The notes: generated by a model from the letters alone, not told the origin. A stretch of 64,000 nucleotides of DNA from Janthinobacterium tructae (GCF_006517255.1 NZ_CP041185.1:3968001-4032000); one strand, 5' to 3'; positions 1 through 8,678 are shown, counted from the stretch's first letter. Translations and numbers: made by a program.

Positions 1-960
1 CACCGTGCGCCCCGCCAGCGATTGTTTGTCCAGGTCGCCCGCCACGCGCGTGCACAGGCTTTCCAGCTTTTCCGACAGGGTGGCGCGGTCGCGCACCACC
101 TGCAAATCGCGCTCGAATGTCGTTTCGCGGCTGACGGACTTGGTTTCCCGGCTCGTCTGCACGGGCCGCTCGTCGATGCCCAGCGCCGCCTGGCGCAGCC
201 AGCCCGTGTACAGGTCGCCGAACTGCGTGCGCAGCATGGTCAGATCGGCCCGCGCCAGCTCGCCGATGCTATTGACACCCAGCGCTTCCAGCTTGGCCGT
301 GGCCTTCGGGCCGATGCCGTTGATCTTTTTTGCCGGCAAAGGCCAGACCCGCGTTTCGACATCCTCGGGCGACAAGATGGTGAGCCCGTCGGGCTTTTCC
401 AGGTCGGAACAGATTTTTGCCAACAATTTGTTGGGCGCCAGGCCGACCGAGCACGACAGGCCCGTCGCCTCGAACACGGCCGCCTTCAGGCGCGCCGCCA
501 TGGCCGGCGCCTGCTCGCCGTATTCCGTCAGGTCGACATAGATTTCATCGATGCCCACGTTCTGGATGATGGGGCACAACTGGGCCACGGCTTGCTTGAA
601 GCGCGCCGAATACTCGCGGTAAGCCTCGAAGTCGGCGGGCAGCAGGATGCTGTCGGGCGCCAGCTTGGCCGCCTTCATGATGCCCATGGCGGAAAACACG
701 CCAAACTTGCGCGCCGCGTAGGTGGAGGTGGTGACGACGCCGCGCCCCACGTAGTCGCGCATGCGCGCAAACTGCCGCGTGCCGTCACTCTGCAGCACCG
801 GTTGCTGCAAGCGCCCGCCGCCGATGACGACAGCTTCGCCGCGCAATTCGGGATATTTCAGCAGTTCCACGGAGGCAAAGAAGGCATCCATGTCCAGGTG
901 GGCTATCCAGCGGCGGGCGGGTGGCTCGGGAAGTGGGGAGGCAGATGTGGTCAAGGACAC
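1..960 (-). CDS. dinB: DNA polymerase IV (Y-family), 3' end cut by the window edge
   Basis: Error-prone Y-family translesion polymerase, normally made during the SOS response. The visible 320 residues contain the N-terminal catalytic DMDAFFASVE motif, with its Met at 891, and the second acidic motif GIDEIYVDL. Further on comes the helix-hairpin-helix stretch around INGIGPKATAKL, then part of the little-finger domain up to SLAGRTV at position 1, so the C-terminus lies outside the window. I chose the GTG at 960: it puts 24 residues (ending RRWIAHL) before DMD, and no ATG lies between. The ATG at 891 would remove the first catalytic strand. A LexA box sits 12 bases upstream of the GTG, which supports both the identity and the start. 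Confidence 0.93.
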   Translation of the reverse strand, partial: MSLTTSASPLPEPPARRWIAHLDMDAFFASVELLKYPELRGEAVVIGGGRLQQPVLQSDGTRQFARMRDYVGRGVVTTSTYAARKFGVFSAMGIMKAAKLAPDSILLPADFEAYREYSARFKQAVAQLCPIIQNVGIDEIYVDLTEYGEQAPAMAARLKAAVFEATGLSCSVGLAPNKLLAKICSDLEKPDGLTILSPEDVETRVWPLPAKKINGIGPKATAKLEALGVNSIGELARADLTMLRTQFGDLYTGWLRQAALGIDERPVQTSRETKSVSRETTFERDLQVVRDRATLSEKLESLCTRVAGDLDKQSLAGRTV

Positions 961-972
961 CTCGCGGCAGAA

Positions 973-992
973 TACTGTAGTTATATACAGTA
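973..992. promoter_or_regulatory. LexA (SOS) box upstream of dinB
   Basis: TACTGTAGTTATATACAGTA fits the proteobacterial SOS box, CTGT-N8-ACAG, with the flanking TA/TA also symmetric. It lies 12 bases before the dinB start codon, where LexA would block transcription until DNA damage. The oligopeptidase gene on the other strand starts more than 100 bp away with its own promoter. Confidence 0.9.
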
Positions 993-1049
993 TCGCTGGA
1001 AATGCCCGTGGATGCAAGTTGAAACGCACGCATTGGTGGTGCCTGGCAG

Positions 1050-1077
1050 TTGCTTTTCTCAATGGCAAGATTACAAT
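1050..1077 (+). promoter_or_regulatory. Putative sigma-70 promoter of the oligopeptidase gene
   Basis: TTGCTT (1050-1055) and TACAAT (1072-1077) are separated by 16 bases and lie just upstream of the AAAGGAG ribosome site at 1094-1100. This is a sequence match only. Confidence 0.5.
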
Positions 1078-1105
1078 CCTGACACAACTATTCAAAGGAG
1101 TCGCC

Positions 1106-3271
1106 TTGTCCATTACCCATCACGCTGCGCGCCGCCGCTCCGCCTGGTTATCCATCCTGCCGGCCCTGCTGTTGTCCACCCTGGCGCCATCCGCGCTGGC
1201 CGACACCACCACCGTTGCCACGCCCACCGCGCCGGTCGCCGCCAAGACAGCCTGGCAGGAAACGCGCCACGGCACGCTCGTCACGGACGACTACCGCTGG
1301 CTGCAAAAGAAGACCGATCCTGCCGTGATCGATTACCTGAATGCGGAAAACGCCTACACGGCGGCCGTCACGGCCCCGATCCAGCCGCTGGCCGACAAGG
1401 TGACTGCGGAGATCAAGGGCCGCATGCAGGAAGTGGATCTGTCCGTGCCTGCGCGCCAGGGTAACTTTTACTATTACACGCGCACGGAAGCGGGCAAGCA
1501 ATACCCGCTGCATTGCCGCCGCCCTGTCGGCGCTGGCGGCGCCTACGATGCGCAGGCAGCTGAGGAAATCCTGCTGGACCAGAATCAATTGGCCGAAGGC
1601 CACAAATTCTTTGCCGTGCGCGCGTTTGCCATCAGCCCGAATGAGCAATTGCTGGCCTATACCACCGACACGACGGGTTTCCGCCAGTACGAGCTGCATG
1701 TCAAGGATTTGAAAACGGGCAAGTTGCTGGGCGATACCATGCCTAGAGTCACGTCGCTGGCCTGGGCGGCGGACAATGCCACGCTGATGCTGACGCAGGA
1801 AGACGCCACCACCAAGCGCGCGGACCGCTTGTTCCGCCTGGCCCTGGGCGGCACGCCGCAGCAGGTCTACCACGAGCCGGTGGAACAATTCGCCATCGGC
1901 GTGAGCCGCACGCGCGATCAGCGCTACTTTGTGCTCACCGCGCGCAGCACGGATACCAGCGAAGTGCTGCTGTTGCCAACGAACAAGCCGGAAGGCCATT
2001 TCCAGAGCGTGCTGAAACGCGAAAAAGGCCATCGCTACAGCGTCGAACACCGCGACGGCCAGCTGTATATTCTGACCAACAAAGAGGCGAAGAATTTTCG
2101 CGTCGTCAGCGCGCCATTGTCTGCGCCGCAGCCGAAACACTGGAAACCCGTCGTGCCGCACAACAAGGATGCCGTGATCCAGTCCATCGACGTGTTCCAG
2201 GGCTACCTGGTGGTGATGGAAAAGGCGCGTGCGCTGAACCGCGCGCGCATCTTTGATTTTGCGCACAAGAATTGGAAGACGGTGCAGTTCGACGACCCCG
2301 TCTACCTGGCCACGGCGGCCGGCACGCCCGAATTTACCGCCACGCAATTTCGCATGTCCTACCAGTCGCCCGTCACGCCGCCCACCGTCATCGACGTCAG
2401 CATGCAGGACGGCAAGCGCACGGTGCTGAAACAGCAGGAAATCGTCGGCGGCTTTGACGGCAGCCGCTACACCACGCAGCGCCTGTGGGTGACCGCGCGC
2501 GATGGCGTGCAAGTGCCGCTGTGGATCGTCTACAAGAAGGGCGTCAAGCTCGACGGTTCTGCGCCGCTGCTGCTGTACTCGTATGGCTCGTATGGCATTT
2601 CCACGGAAGCCAGTTTTGCCATCAGCCGCATCAGCCTGCTGGAGCGGGGCGTCATCTATGCGCAGGCGCATATTCGCGGCGGCACGGACATGGGCGAAGC
2701 CTGGCATGAAGACGGCATGCTGATGAAGAAGAAAAACACCTTCAATGACTTCATCGACAGCGCCGACTACCTGGTGCGCGAAAAATGGACCAGCCCGAAC
2801 CGCCTGATCATCCAGGGCGGCAGCGCCGGCGGCCTCCTGATGGGCGCCGTCGTCAACATGCGCCCTGAGCTGTTCCACGCCGTGCACGCGGCCGTACCGT
2901 TCGTCGACGTGATGAACACCATGATGGACGCCAGCCTGCCCCTGACGACGGGCGAATACCTGGAATGGGGCGACCCGAACCAGAAAGCGGCCTACGACTA
3001 CATGCTCAGCTACTCGCCCTACGACAACATTGCGCGCAAGAATTACCCGGCCATGCTGGTGACGACGGGCCTGAACGACAGCCAGGTCATGTACTGGGAA
3101 CCGGCCAAGTATGTGGCCAAGCTGCGCGCGCATAAAACGGACGGCAATGCGCTGCTGCTGAAAACGAATATGGGCGCCGGCCACGGCGGTGCTTCGGGCC
3201 GCTACAACGCCATCGCCGAGAATGCCTTCAATATGGCGTGGATGCTGTCGCAGTGGGGTATTACCCAATAA
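1106..3271 (+). CDS. ptrB: Exported oligopeptidase B / prolyl oligopeptidase family (S9A)
   Basis: Serine peptidase that cleaves short peptides, in oligopeptidase B typically after basic residues. The 721-residue protein starts at TTG 1106, preceded by AAAGGAG five bases upstream; the same frame runs open further upstream but has no ribosome site. Residues 1-32 are a signal peptide (RRR, hydrophobic core, then APSALA), so the enzyme is probably periplasmic. A beta-propeller domain follows, with the family-typical YYYYTRTEAGKQYPLHCRR segment, then an alpha/beta-hydrolase domain. The catalytic triad is Ser573 in GGSAGG, Asp658 in GLNDSQV and His693 in GAGHGG. Classical bacterial oligopeptidase B is cytoplasmic, so the signal peptide is the unusual point. 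Confidence 0.88.
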   Translation: MSITHHAARRRSAWLSILPALLLSTLAPSALADTTTVATPTAPVAAKTAWQETRHGTLVTDDYRWLQKKTDPAVIDYLNAENAYTAAVTAPIQPLADKVTAEIKGRMQEVDLSVPARQGNFYYYTRTEAGKQYPLHCRRPVGAGGAYDAQAAEEILLDQNQLAEGHKFFAVRAFAISPNEQLLAYTTDTTGFRQYELHVKDLKTGKLLGDTMPRVTSLAWAADNATLMLTQEDATTKRADRLFRLALGGTPQQVYHEPVEQFAIGVSRTRDQRYFVLTARSTDTSEVLLLPTNKPEGHFQSVLKREKGHRYSVEHRDGQLYILTNKEAKNFRVVSAPLSAPQPKHWKPVVPHNKDAVIQSIDVFQGYLVVMEKARALNRARIFDFAHKNWKTVQFDDPVYLATAAGTPEFTATQFRMSYQSPVTPPTVIDVSMQDGKRTVLKQQEIVGGFDGSRYTTQRLWVTARDGVQVPLWIVYKKGVKLDGSAPLLLYSYGSYGISTEASFAISRISLLERGVIYAQAHIRGGTDMGEAWHEDGMLMKKKNTFNDFIDSADYLVREKWTSPNRLIIQGGSAGGLLMGAVVNMRPELFHAVHAAVPFVDVMNTMMDASLPLTTGEYLEWGDPNQKAAYDYMLSYSPYDNIARKNYPAMLVTTGLNDSQVMYWEPAKYVAKLRAHKTDGNALLLKTNMGAGHGGASGRYNAIAENAFNMAWMLSQWGITQ

Positions 3272-3285
3272 TGTAAAAAAAGCGC

Positions 3286-3314
3286 TTGCAGAAGGATTTT
3301 AGCCATCCTATAAT
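3286..3314 (+). promoter_or_regulatory. Promoter of the first tRNA-Val/tRNA-Asp unit
   Basis: TTGCAG (3286-3291), a 17-base spacer and a perfect TATAAT (3309-3314). The sequence from the -10 box to the tRNA is almost identical to that in the second copy. Confidence 0.7.
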
Positions 3315-3370
3315 AGCGCCTCTTCCAGACGTGGTGACAAACGTCGGGATGGTTTTCTGAGACAAGCAAC

Positions 3371-3446
3371 GGGTGCTTAGCTCAGTTGGTAGAGCGGCGC
3401 CCTTACAAGGCGTAGGTCGGGAGTTCGAGCCTCTCAGCACCCACCA
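3371..3446 (+). tRNA. tRNA-Val (anticodon TAC), copy 1
   Basis: A 76-base cloverleaf with encoded CCA. The acceptor arms GGGTGCT/AGCACCC pair fully, the D arm has TAGCTCAGTTGGTAGAGC, the anticodon loop is CTTACAA and the T loop GTTCGAGCC. Anticodon TAC reads valine GUA/GUG codons. Sequence identical to the copy at 3795. Confidence 0.97.
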
Positions 3447-3500
3447 AATCAGAAAACTGTCCAGTGCTTCATGGATCAGCAATACAGATCATACGAGCTT

Positions 3501-3577
3501 GGAGTGGTAGTTCAGTTGGTTAGAATACCGGCCTGTCACGTCGGGGGTCGCGGGTTCGAGTCCCGTCCGCTCCGCCA
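3501..3577 (+). tRNA. tRNA-Asp (anticodon GTC), copy 1
   Basis: A 77-base cloverleaf with encoded CCA. Acceptor GGAGTGG pairs with CCGCTCC with one wobble; the anticodon loop is CTGTCAC (GTC) and the T loop GGTTCGAGTC. It follows tRNA-Val by 54 bases and is probably cotranscribed with it, ending at the hairpin 7 bases downstream. Confidence 0.97.
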
Positions 3578-3584
3578 ATAAAAG

Positions 3585-3619
3585 AAAAGCCCTTTGGTTC
3601 TCTGAACCGAAGGGCTTTT
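3585..3619 (+). terminator. Rho-independent terminator of the first tRNA unit
   Basis: A 16-bp stem (AAAAGCCCTTTGGTTC against GAACCGAAGGGCTTTT, one wobble) closed by a 3-base loop, with T residues at the 3' side. Repeated exactly after the second tRNA-Asp. Confidence 0.88.
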
Positions 3620-3712
3620 CCCATTTCAGCAGCCAAAAACACGTCATTACTCCCTTGCTTGAACATTTTTGCACTTTTCAGCAAAAAAACTGCTTTTCCC
3701 CCTCAAGAATAG

Positions 3713-3742
3713 TTGCACAAGCACGAAAGCGCCCCCTATAAT
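3713..3742 (+). promoter_or_regulatory. Promoter of the second tRNA-Val/tRNA-Asp unit
   Basis: TTGCAC (3713-3718), an 18-base spacer and TATAAT (3737-3742). From the -10 box to the tRNA it is nearly identical to the first unit, but the -35 region is not, so the duplication boundary falls close to the -10 box. Confidence 0.65.
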
Positions 3743-3794
3743 AGTGCCTCTTCCAGACGTGGTGACAAACGTCGGGATAGTTTTCTGGGTATGC

Positions 3795-3870
3795 GGGTGC
3801 TTAGCTCAGTTGGTAGAGCGGCGCCCTTACAAGGCGTAGGTCGGGAGTTCGAGCCTCTCAGCACCCACCA
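3795..3870 (+). tRNA. tRNA-Val (anticodon TAC), copy 2
   Basis: Same 76 bases as the copy at 3371, including the anticodon loop CTTACAA and encoded CCA. Part of a tandem duplication about 424 bases apart. Confidence 0.97.
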
Positions 3871-3927
3871 CCAATACAGAAAATTATCCAGTGCTTCATG
3901 GATCAGCAACACAGATCATACGAGCTT

Positions 3928-4004
3928 GGAGTGGTAGTTCAGTTGGTTAGAATACCGGCCTGTCACGTCGGGGGTCGCGGGTTCGAGTCCCGTCCGCTCC
4001 GCCA
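3928..4004 (+). tRNA. tRNA-Asp (anticodon GTC), copy 2
   Basis: Same 77 bases as the copy at 3501, with anticodon loop CTGTCAC and encoded CCA. Followed after 7 bases by an identical terminator. Confidence 0.97.
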
Positions 4005-4011
4005 ATAAAAG

Positions 4012-4046
4012 AAAAGCCCTTTGGTTCTCTGAACCGAAGGGCTTTT
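4012..4046 (+). terminator. Rho-independent terminator of the second tRNA unit
   Basis: Identical to the hairpin at 3585-3619: 16-bp stem, TCT loop, A-rich 5' arm and T-rich 3' arm. Confidence 0.88.
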
Positions 4047-4110
4047 CCCATTTCCGGCCCGAAAAATGCACTAGAATCAGCGCTCCTCCTGACTCTGCCG
4101 CTCCTGCCTG

Positions 4111-5214
4111 ATGCGCCTGCCACACAGTCTTTCCCCCTACCTCGTCCTGCGCTTGCGCCTGGCACATCATGCGTTGCTGCAATTTGCCGCCAGCCTGGCC
4201 AGTTCCATGGAAATCCTCGTGTTCCTGGCCGGTCCCGTCTTGCTGGGCCTGCTCAGCGTCATCGCCCTGCCCGGCTTTCTTGCCGTGAGCCGGCCCTGGC
4301 CTGCCGCCTTGGGTCTGCTGGGCGCGCAAGCTTTGCTGACCTGCCTGCCCGCCTGGCTGCTGCGCAAGCGCCTGTTGCCGGCGAATATAGCCGCCTGGCT
4401 GCGCCAGCTGCCCTTGCCGACGCGTGTGCGCTGGCAAGCCGATATCGCCGTGGCCGGTTTGCTGATGCTGCCGCTGGGCCTCGCCTATGCCGTCTCGGCC
4501 AGCATCTGGCTGGCGCAGTCGCCGTCGTGGCTGCGCCCGGTTGTCGTGCCCGGCATCGCCGCCACCGTCGCCACCTGGCTGCTGGCCTGGCTGCTGACAA
4601 CACTCATCGTGGCACAACGCCTGCGCGCGCCACGCCCGGCACACAGGGCGCGCGCGCCAACGATGAGCACCTATGTACCGCAACGGCCCCGCTGGCGCAG
4701 CGTGTTCCTGTGGCGCCAGTTGTTCTGGCTGCCGTTCTGGCGCAATGACAATATGATCGGCATCCAGCAAAGCGTGCTGCTGGTCACGGCTGGCGCCAGC
4801 ATGCTGGCCTGGCTGCTGCGCGCCCCCCTGGTGCCAGCACCGCTACTCGGTTTGTTGGCCAGCGCCAGCCTGGTCATTGTGACGGACCGTGGCGACAAGG
4901 CCGTGCGCGAGCAGATTGCCGTGCTGCGTCCATCGCTGAACGCCTGGCCCCTGGCCAGCACGGCCTTGATGCGCCTGGCTTGCGCCGCCAGCCTGCTGCC
5001 GCCGTTTGCCGTGTTGCTGGCGGGCGCGGTCTTGTTGTACTGCATCGATCCCGCCGCCTTGCAGCAGCGCGTGACCTCGGTCTACGCCCTCACGGCCAGC
5101 GTGGCCCTGCTGGCCATCGTCGGCCTGCCCCGCCTGACGGCGCGGGGTAGAGTCGTCCTCGTCGTCCTGTCCATCCTTGCCTTGAGCGCCATCGGAAGCG
5201 AATTATGGAATTGA
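4111..5214 (+). CDS. Multi-pass membrane protein, probable permease partner of the ABC ATPase downstream
   Basis: A 367-residue protein with about eight or nine hydrophobic segments, for example LVFLAGPVLLGLLSVIALPG near residue 37, and segments near 120, 150, 225, 245, 290 and 320, with an Arg-rich cytoplasmic loop around 170-200. I do not recognise a specific family. It overlaps the following ATPase gene by 10 bases, so the two are translationally coupled and probably form an ABC-2 type exporter; the substrate is unknown. No clear ribosome site precedes ATG 4111. An internal start at the MSTYVPQRPRW segment exists but would lose half of the membrane segments. Confidence 0.6.
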   Translation: MRLPHSLSPYLVLRLRLAHHALLQFAASLASSMEILVFLAGPVLLGLLSVIALPGFLAVSRPWPAALGLLGAQALLTCLPAWLLRKRLLPANIAAWLRQLPLPTRVRWQADIAVAGLLMLPLGLAYAVSASIWLAQSPSWLRPVVVPGIAATVATWLLAWLLTTLIVAQRLRAPRPAHRARAPTMSTYVPQRPRWRSVFLWRQLFWLPFWRNDNMIGIQQSVLLVTAGASMLAWLLRAPLVPAPLLGLLASASLVIVTDRGDKAVREQIAVLRPSLNAWPLASTALMRLACAASLLPPFAVLLAGAVLLYCIDPAALQQRVTSVYALTASVALLAIVGLPRLTARGRVVLVVLSILALSAIGSELWN

Positions 5215-5831
5215 ACCTGCCTACTCCCGTGCTACACATCGAGCACCTCGATTTTCACTTCCCCACGCACAGCGTCTTCCAGGGCTGCAATCTGCAATTC
5301 GGCCCCGGCATCAGCTGGCTGCGCGGTGCGAACGGGGCCGGCAAGACAACCTTGCTGAAACTGGCGGGCGGCGCCCTGCTGCCCGCGCGCGGCGCCATCC
5401 GCCTCGATGACGTCGACAGTGGCCGCATGCCGCTGGCCTACCGTGCCCAGGCATTCTATTGCGGCGGCGACGCGCCCGCCCTGCCCTGGCTGCAAGTGCA
5501 TGAATTTCTCGACCTGCACCTGGCCCTGTACCCTGGCAGCGACCAGTCGCTGCTGAACGACGAGTTAAGCGCGTTTGCCCTGACGTCCACCTTGCAGCAA
5601 AGCATCACCGCCCTCTCGCTGGGCCAGCACAAAAAACTGCAACTGGCCCTGGCTCTGGCCTTGCCCGTGCGCCTGCTGCTGATCGATGAACCGTTCAATG
5701 GCCTCGATGCATCCGCCATGGCGTACTTGCGCCAGCGCCTGTCCGACCCGTCCCGCCTGGCGCGCCAGTGCATCGTGCTGACCAGCCACCTGGTGCCGGA
5801 CGTACCGCTGGCGGCGACGGTGGAAATATAG
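5205..5831 (+). CDS. ABC transporter ATP-binding protein
   Basis: A 208-residue single nucleotide-binding domain. Walker A is GANGAGKTT near residue 43, the signature is a variant SLGQHKK (in place of LSGGQ), Walker B is LLLIDEP, followed by the D-loop (FNGLD) and switch His in LTSH. The size and the compact GRMPLAYR region resemble the small ATPases of ABC-2 exporters and of CcmA. It starts inside the last codons of the upstream membrane protein gene. No substrate-binding protein is adjacent, which favours export over import. Confidence 0.8.
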   Translation: MELNLPTPVLHIEHLDFHFPTHSVFQGCNLQFGPGISWLRGANGAGKTTLLKLAGGALLPARGAIRLDDVDSGRMPLAYRAQAFYCGGDAPALPWLQVHEFLDLHLALYPGSDQSLLNDELSAFALTSTLQQSITALSLGQHKKLQLALALALPVRLLLIDEPFNGLDASAMAYLRQRLSDPSRLARQCIVLTSHLVPDVPLAATVEI

Positions 5832-5966
5832 ACAGCAAATACAACTTTGCAAATCGACCAAGAAACGCTTACGATGCCGTGCTGCAAAAACCGGCGATCC
5901 CGGTGCAGCTACGACAACAACACGGCACGGTTATTCACTGCGCCGGGCTTATTCTTGGAGATTACT

Positions 5967-6314
5967 ATGTTGAACACCCACCGCAGCGCCGTGGCGATTT
6001 TGTGCGCCGCCCTTGCCGCCTTTGCCACCTCGGCCATTGCCGCCGGTCCCACGGGCACGCCCGCCGACTATGGCAGCAGCGCCCCGCACGCCGCCGCCCA
6101 GCGCAGCATCGAGCTGCAGGCCGACACCCGCCACATCAACGTCACGCGCGGCGAAACCGTCACCATCGCGCGCGCCGGCCAGCGTTTTACCTGGCACGTG
6201 CAAACTTTTAACCATCAAACGACATTCGCCCTGAGCGAGATCGCGCCGCAGGACATGCCCGTCGATGGCGTGCAGGTGTATGTCGCCGCCAACCCGCTGT
6301 ACACGGGCAGCTAA
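5967..6314 (+). CDS. Small periplasmic CzcE-like protein
   Basis: A 115-residue precursor starting at ATG 5967 with TTGGAG upstream. Residues 1-26 form a signal peptide ending ATSAIAA. The mature part has the run QADTRHINVTRGETVTI, then FTWHVQTFNH and the C-terminal VQVYVAANPLYTG, which I associate with the CzcE family (periplasmic copper-binding protein first seen in Cupriavidus metal-resistance clusters). That assignment rests on resemblance. There are no other metal-resistance genes nearby, so a general envelope role is equally possible. A strong bidirectional terminator follows. Confidence 0.65.
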   Translation: MLNTHRSAVAILCAALAAFATSAIAAGPTGTPADYGSSAPHAAAQRSIELQADTRHINVTRGETVTIARAGQRFTWHVQTFNHQTTFALSEIAPQDMPVDGVQVYVAANPLYTGS

Positions 6315-6330
6315 GTTTCCTCTACACGTA

Positions 6331-6370
6331 AAAAAACCGGAAGCGCCTTGCGGTGCTTCCGGTTTTTTTT
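6331..6370. terminator. Bidirectional Rho-independent terminator between the CzcE-like gene and ahpF
   Basis: An 11-bp GC-rich stem (6337-6347 with 6352-6362) and TTGC loop, flanked by six A on the left and eight T on the right, so it can end transcripts from both sides of these convergent genes. Confidence 0.9.
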
Positions 6371-6383
6371 GTGGCTGGACAGC

Positions 6384-7979
6384 TTACGCCGTCAGTGCTT
6401 CCTTGACTGCGGACTCTTCAACCACTTCCTCGTCATCCGAGCGGATCAGGTGGTCAAAGGCGGACAGGGCTGCCTTGGCGCCTTCGCCGGTGGCGATGAT
6501 GATCTGCTTGTACGGCACCGTGGTGACGTCGCCGGCCGCAAATACGCCTGGGATCGAGGTCTGGCCGCGGGCATCGACTTCGATTTCGCCGTGGCGCGAC
6601 AGTGCCACTGTCCCCTTCAGCCACTCCGTGTTCGGCACCAGGCCGATTTGCACGAAAACGCCTTCCAGCTCGACCTTTTTCGACTCGCCGCTGACCCGGT
6701 CCGTGTAGCTGAGGCCATTGACGATCTTGCCGTCGCCGTGGATCTCGGTGGTTTGCGCCGAGGTGATCACGGTCACGTTAGGCAGGCTGTGCAGCTTGCG
6801 TTGCAGCACCGCATCGGCACGCAATTCCGCGCCGAACTCGATCAGGGTCACGTGCTTTACCAGGCCGGCCAGGTCGATCGCCGCTTCCACACCCGAGTTG
6901 CCGCCGCCGATCACGGCCACGCGCTTGCCCTTGAACAAGGGGCCATCGCAGTGCGGGCAGTAAGCGACACCGTGGTTGCGGTATTCCTTCTCGCCCGGCA
7001 CATTGATTTCGCGCCAGCGGGCACCGGTGGCCAGGATGACGGTCTTGGCTTTCAGGATGGCGCCATTCGCCGTTTCAATCTCGATCAGCTTGCCTGGGGT
7101 CAGCTTGCTGGCGCGCTGGGTGTTCATGATATCGACGTCATAGGTCTTGACGTGCTGTTCCAGCGCCATGGCAAACTTCGGACCATCGGTTTCCTTGACG
7201 GAAATGAAATTCTCGATGGCCATGGTGTCGAGGGTCTGGCCGCCGAAACGCTCGGCCAGCACGCCCGTCTTGATGCCTTTGCGGGCCGCATAGATGGCCG
7301 CTGCCGCGCCGGCAGGACCGCCGCCGACGATCAGTACATCAAAGACATCTTTTTTCGACAACGCTGCCGCCTGGCGTGCGCCGGCGTTGGTGTCGAGCTT
7401 GGCGAGGATTTCCTCGACATTCGTGCGTCCCTGGCCGAAGTGCTCGCCATTCAGGAACATCATCGGCACGGCCATGATCTGGCGCTCTTCCACTTCTTTC
7501 GGGAACACGCCGCCATCGATGGTGGTGACCTTGATGCGCGGGTTGATCACCGCCATGGCATTCAATGCCTGCACCACTTCCGGGCAGTTATGGCAGGAGA
7601 GCGAAATAAACGTTTCAAACTCGTAATCGCCGTCGAGGTTGCGGATCTGCTCGATCACGGCGTCGTCGAACTTGATGGTGTGGCCGCCCACTTGCAGCAG
7701 CGCCAGCACGAGCGAGGTAAATTCGTGGCCCAGTGGCACACCGGCGAAACGCACGCCGATATCGGAGCCGGTACGGTTGATGCTGAACGACGGCGCCCGT
7801 ACGCCAGCGTCAAGGCGCTCGACCAGCGTGATCTTGTCGCTCAACAGGACTATCTCCTGGAGCAATTCCTTCATCTCGCGGGCTTTTGCGCTGTCATCGA
7901 GAGAAGCGACCAGCTCAAGCGGATACACCACTTTTTCCAGGTAGGATTTCAGTTGGGTTTTGAGGGTTGCATCTAACAT
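6384..7979 (-). CDS. ahpF: Alkyl hydroperoxide reductase subunit F
   Basis: NADH-dependent flavoprotein disulfide reductase that recharges AhpC. The 531 residues match the usual length. The N-terminal double-thioredoxin-fold domain carries the CxxC in [11 protein letters not shown]. The FAD-binding [14 protein letters not shown] lies at about 220, the NADH-binding [10 protein letters not shown] at about 360 and the catalytic disulfide is CPHC in [11 protein letters not shown]. It starts at ATG 7979 with AAGGAAG upstream, 98 bases after ahpC on the same strand. A GC-rich stem-loop in that gap may set the ratio of the two products. Confidence 0.97.
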   Translation of the reverse strand: MLDATLKTQLKSYLEKVVYPLELVASLDDSAKAREMKELLQEIVLLSDKITLVERLDAGVRAPSFSINRTGSDIGVRFAGVPLGHEFTSLVLALLQVGGHTIKFDDAVIEQIRNLDGDYEFETFISLSCHNCPEVVQALNAMAVINPRIKVTTIDGGVFPKEVEERQIMAVPMMFLNGEHFGQGRTNVEEILAKLDTNAGARQAAALSKKDVFDVLIVGGGPAGAAAAIYAARKGIKTGVLAERFGGQTLDTMAIENFISVKETDGPKFAMALEQHVKTYDVDIMNTQRASKLTPGKLIEIETANGAILKAKTVILATGARWREINVPGEKEYRNHGVAYCPHCDGPLFKGKRVAVIGGGNSGVEAAIDLAGLVKHVTLIEFGAELRADAVLQRKLHSLPNVTVITSAQTTEIHGDGKIVNGLSYTDRVSGESKKVELEGVFVQIGLVPNTEWLKGTVALSRHGEIEVDARGQTSIPGVFAAGDVTTVPYKQIIIATGEGAKAALSAFDHLIRSDDEEVVEESAVKEALTA

Positions 7980-8011
7980 GATTTTTTCTTCCTTTACAAA
8001 TATTTAGGCGA

Positions 8012-8039
8012 ATGCCGGGCCGGACGCCCGGTCCGGCAT
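8012..8039 (-). promoter_or_regulatory. Intercistronic stem-loop between ahpC and ahpF
   Basis: A 12-bp stem (8012-8023 with 8028-8039, one wobble) and a 4-base loop. No T run follows on the minus strand, so it is more likely an attenuator or an RNA-stabilising element that keeps ahpC message above ahpF than a full terminator. Confidence 0.6.
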
Positions 8040-8077
8040 CGCGGTAACTACTTGTTTGCTACGTGGTGCATCGAAAC

Positions 8078-8641
8078 TTAGATCTTGCCAACCAGGTCCA
8101 GCGATGGGGTCAGCGTTGCTGCGCCTTCCGTCCATTTGGCTGGGCAAACTTCGCCTGGGTGAGCGGCAACGTATTGAGCTGCCTTGACTTTGCGCAACAG
8201 TTCCGATGCGTCACGGCCGATGCCGTTGTCATGCACTTCCAGCACTTTGATGAAGCCGTCCGGATTGATGACGAAGGTACCGCGCAGTGCCATGCCTTCT
8301 TCTTCGATCATGACTTCGAAATTGCGCGACAGGGTACCGGTTGGGTCACCGATCAGTGCGTATTGCACTTTTTTGATCGCGTCCGAGGTGTCGTGCCATG
8401 CTTTGTGCGCGAAATGCGAGTCGGTCGAGATGCCGTAGACATCGACGCCCAGCTTCTGGAACTCGGCGTGGTGATCGGCCAGGTCTTCCAGTTCGGTTGG
8501 GCAAACGAAGGTGAAGTCGGCTGGGTAGAACACGAATACCGACCACTTGCCTTTCAGCGACGCTTCCGTCAGGTCGACGAATTTGCCATTGTGGAATGCG
8601 GTTGCCTTGAATGGTTTAACTTGGGTATTGATGAGCGACAT
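8078..8641 (-). CDS. ahpC: Peroxiredoxin, alkyl hydroperoxide reductase subunit C
   Basis: Typical 2-Cys peroxiredoxin reducing hydrogen peroxide, organic peroxides and peroxynitrite, with AhpF as reductant. In the 187-residue form the peroxidatic Cys is C47 in FTFVCPTE and the resolving Cys is C166 in GEVCPAKW. Two ATGs are possible, 8647 and 8641. I chose 8641 because AGAGGA sits at a normal distance from it, only one base before the first ATG, and because the family begins MSLINT. The upstream region holds a candidate OxyR site next to a -35 box. Confidence 0.97.
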   Translation of the reverse strand: MSLINTQVKPFKATAFHNGKFVDLTEASLKGKWSVFVFYPADFTFVCPTELEDLADHHAEFQKLGVDVYGISTDSHFAHKAWHDTSDAIKKVQYALIGDPTGTLSRNFEVMIEEEGMALRGTFVINPDGFIKVLEVHDNGIGRDASELLRKVKAAQYVAAHPGEVCPAKWTEGAATLTPSLDLVGKI

Positions 8642-8678
8642 AATCATTTCCTCTCGTGTGGTGAATCAGTAAGACTCT

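Larger units (their letters stand above)
3309..4050 (+). repeat. Tandem duplication of a promoter-tRNA-Val-tRNA-Asp-terminator unit
   Basis: Copy 1 runs from about 3309 to 3623 and copy 2 from about 3737 to 4050. The tRNAs and terminators are identical; the leader and the tRNA-tRNA spacer differ at a few positions. The 113 bases between the copies are AT-rich and not repeated. No integrase or attachment-site duplication is seen, so this looks like gene-dosage amplification, not an island boundary. Confidence 0.9.

Noticed and set aside
761..1105. Upstream extension of the oligopeptidase gene to 761
   Set aside because: It overlaps the dinB 5' end, the LexA box and the promoter, and the strong ribosome site and signal peptide fix the start at TTG 1106.
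1148..3268. 706-codon open frame on the minus strand opposite the oligopeptidase gene
   Set aside because: Composition is His/Arg/Gln/Gly-rich and matches no family; it mirrors a well-supported gene with signal peptide and catalytic triad. Similar long antisense frames at 9368-11683, 23955-26243, 34482-35543 and 48201-50309 were rejected for the same reason.
3371..4004. tRNA genes as an attachment site of an integrated island
   Set aside because: No integrase and no truncated tRNA 3' end is seen; both copies are complete with their own terminators.
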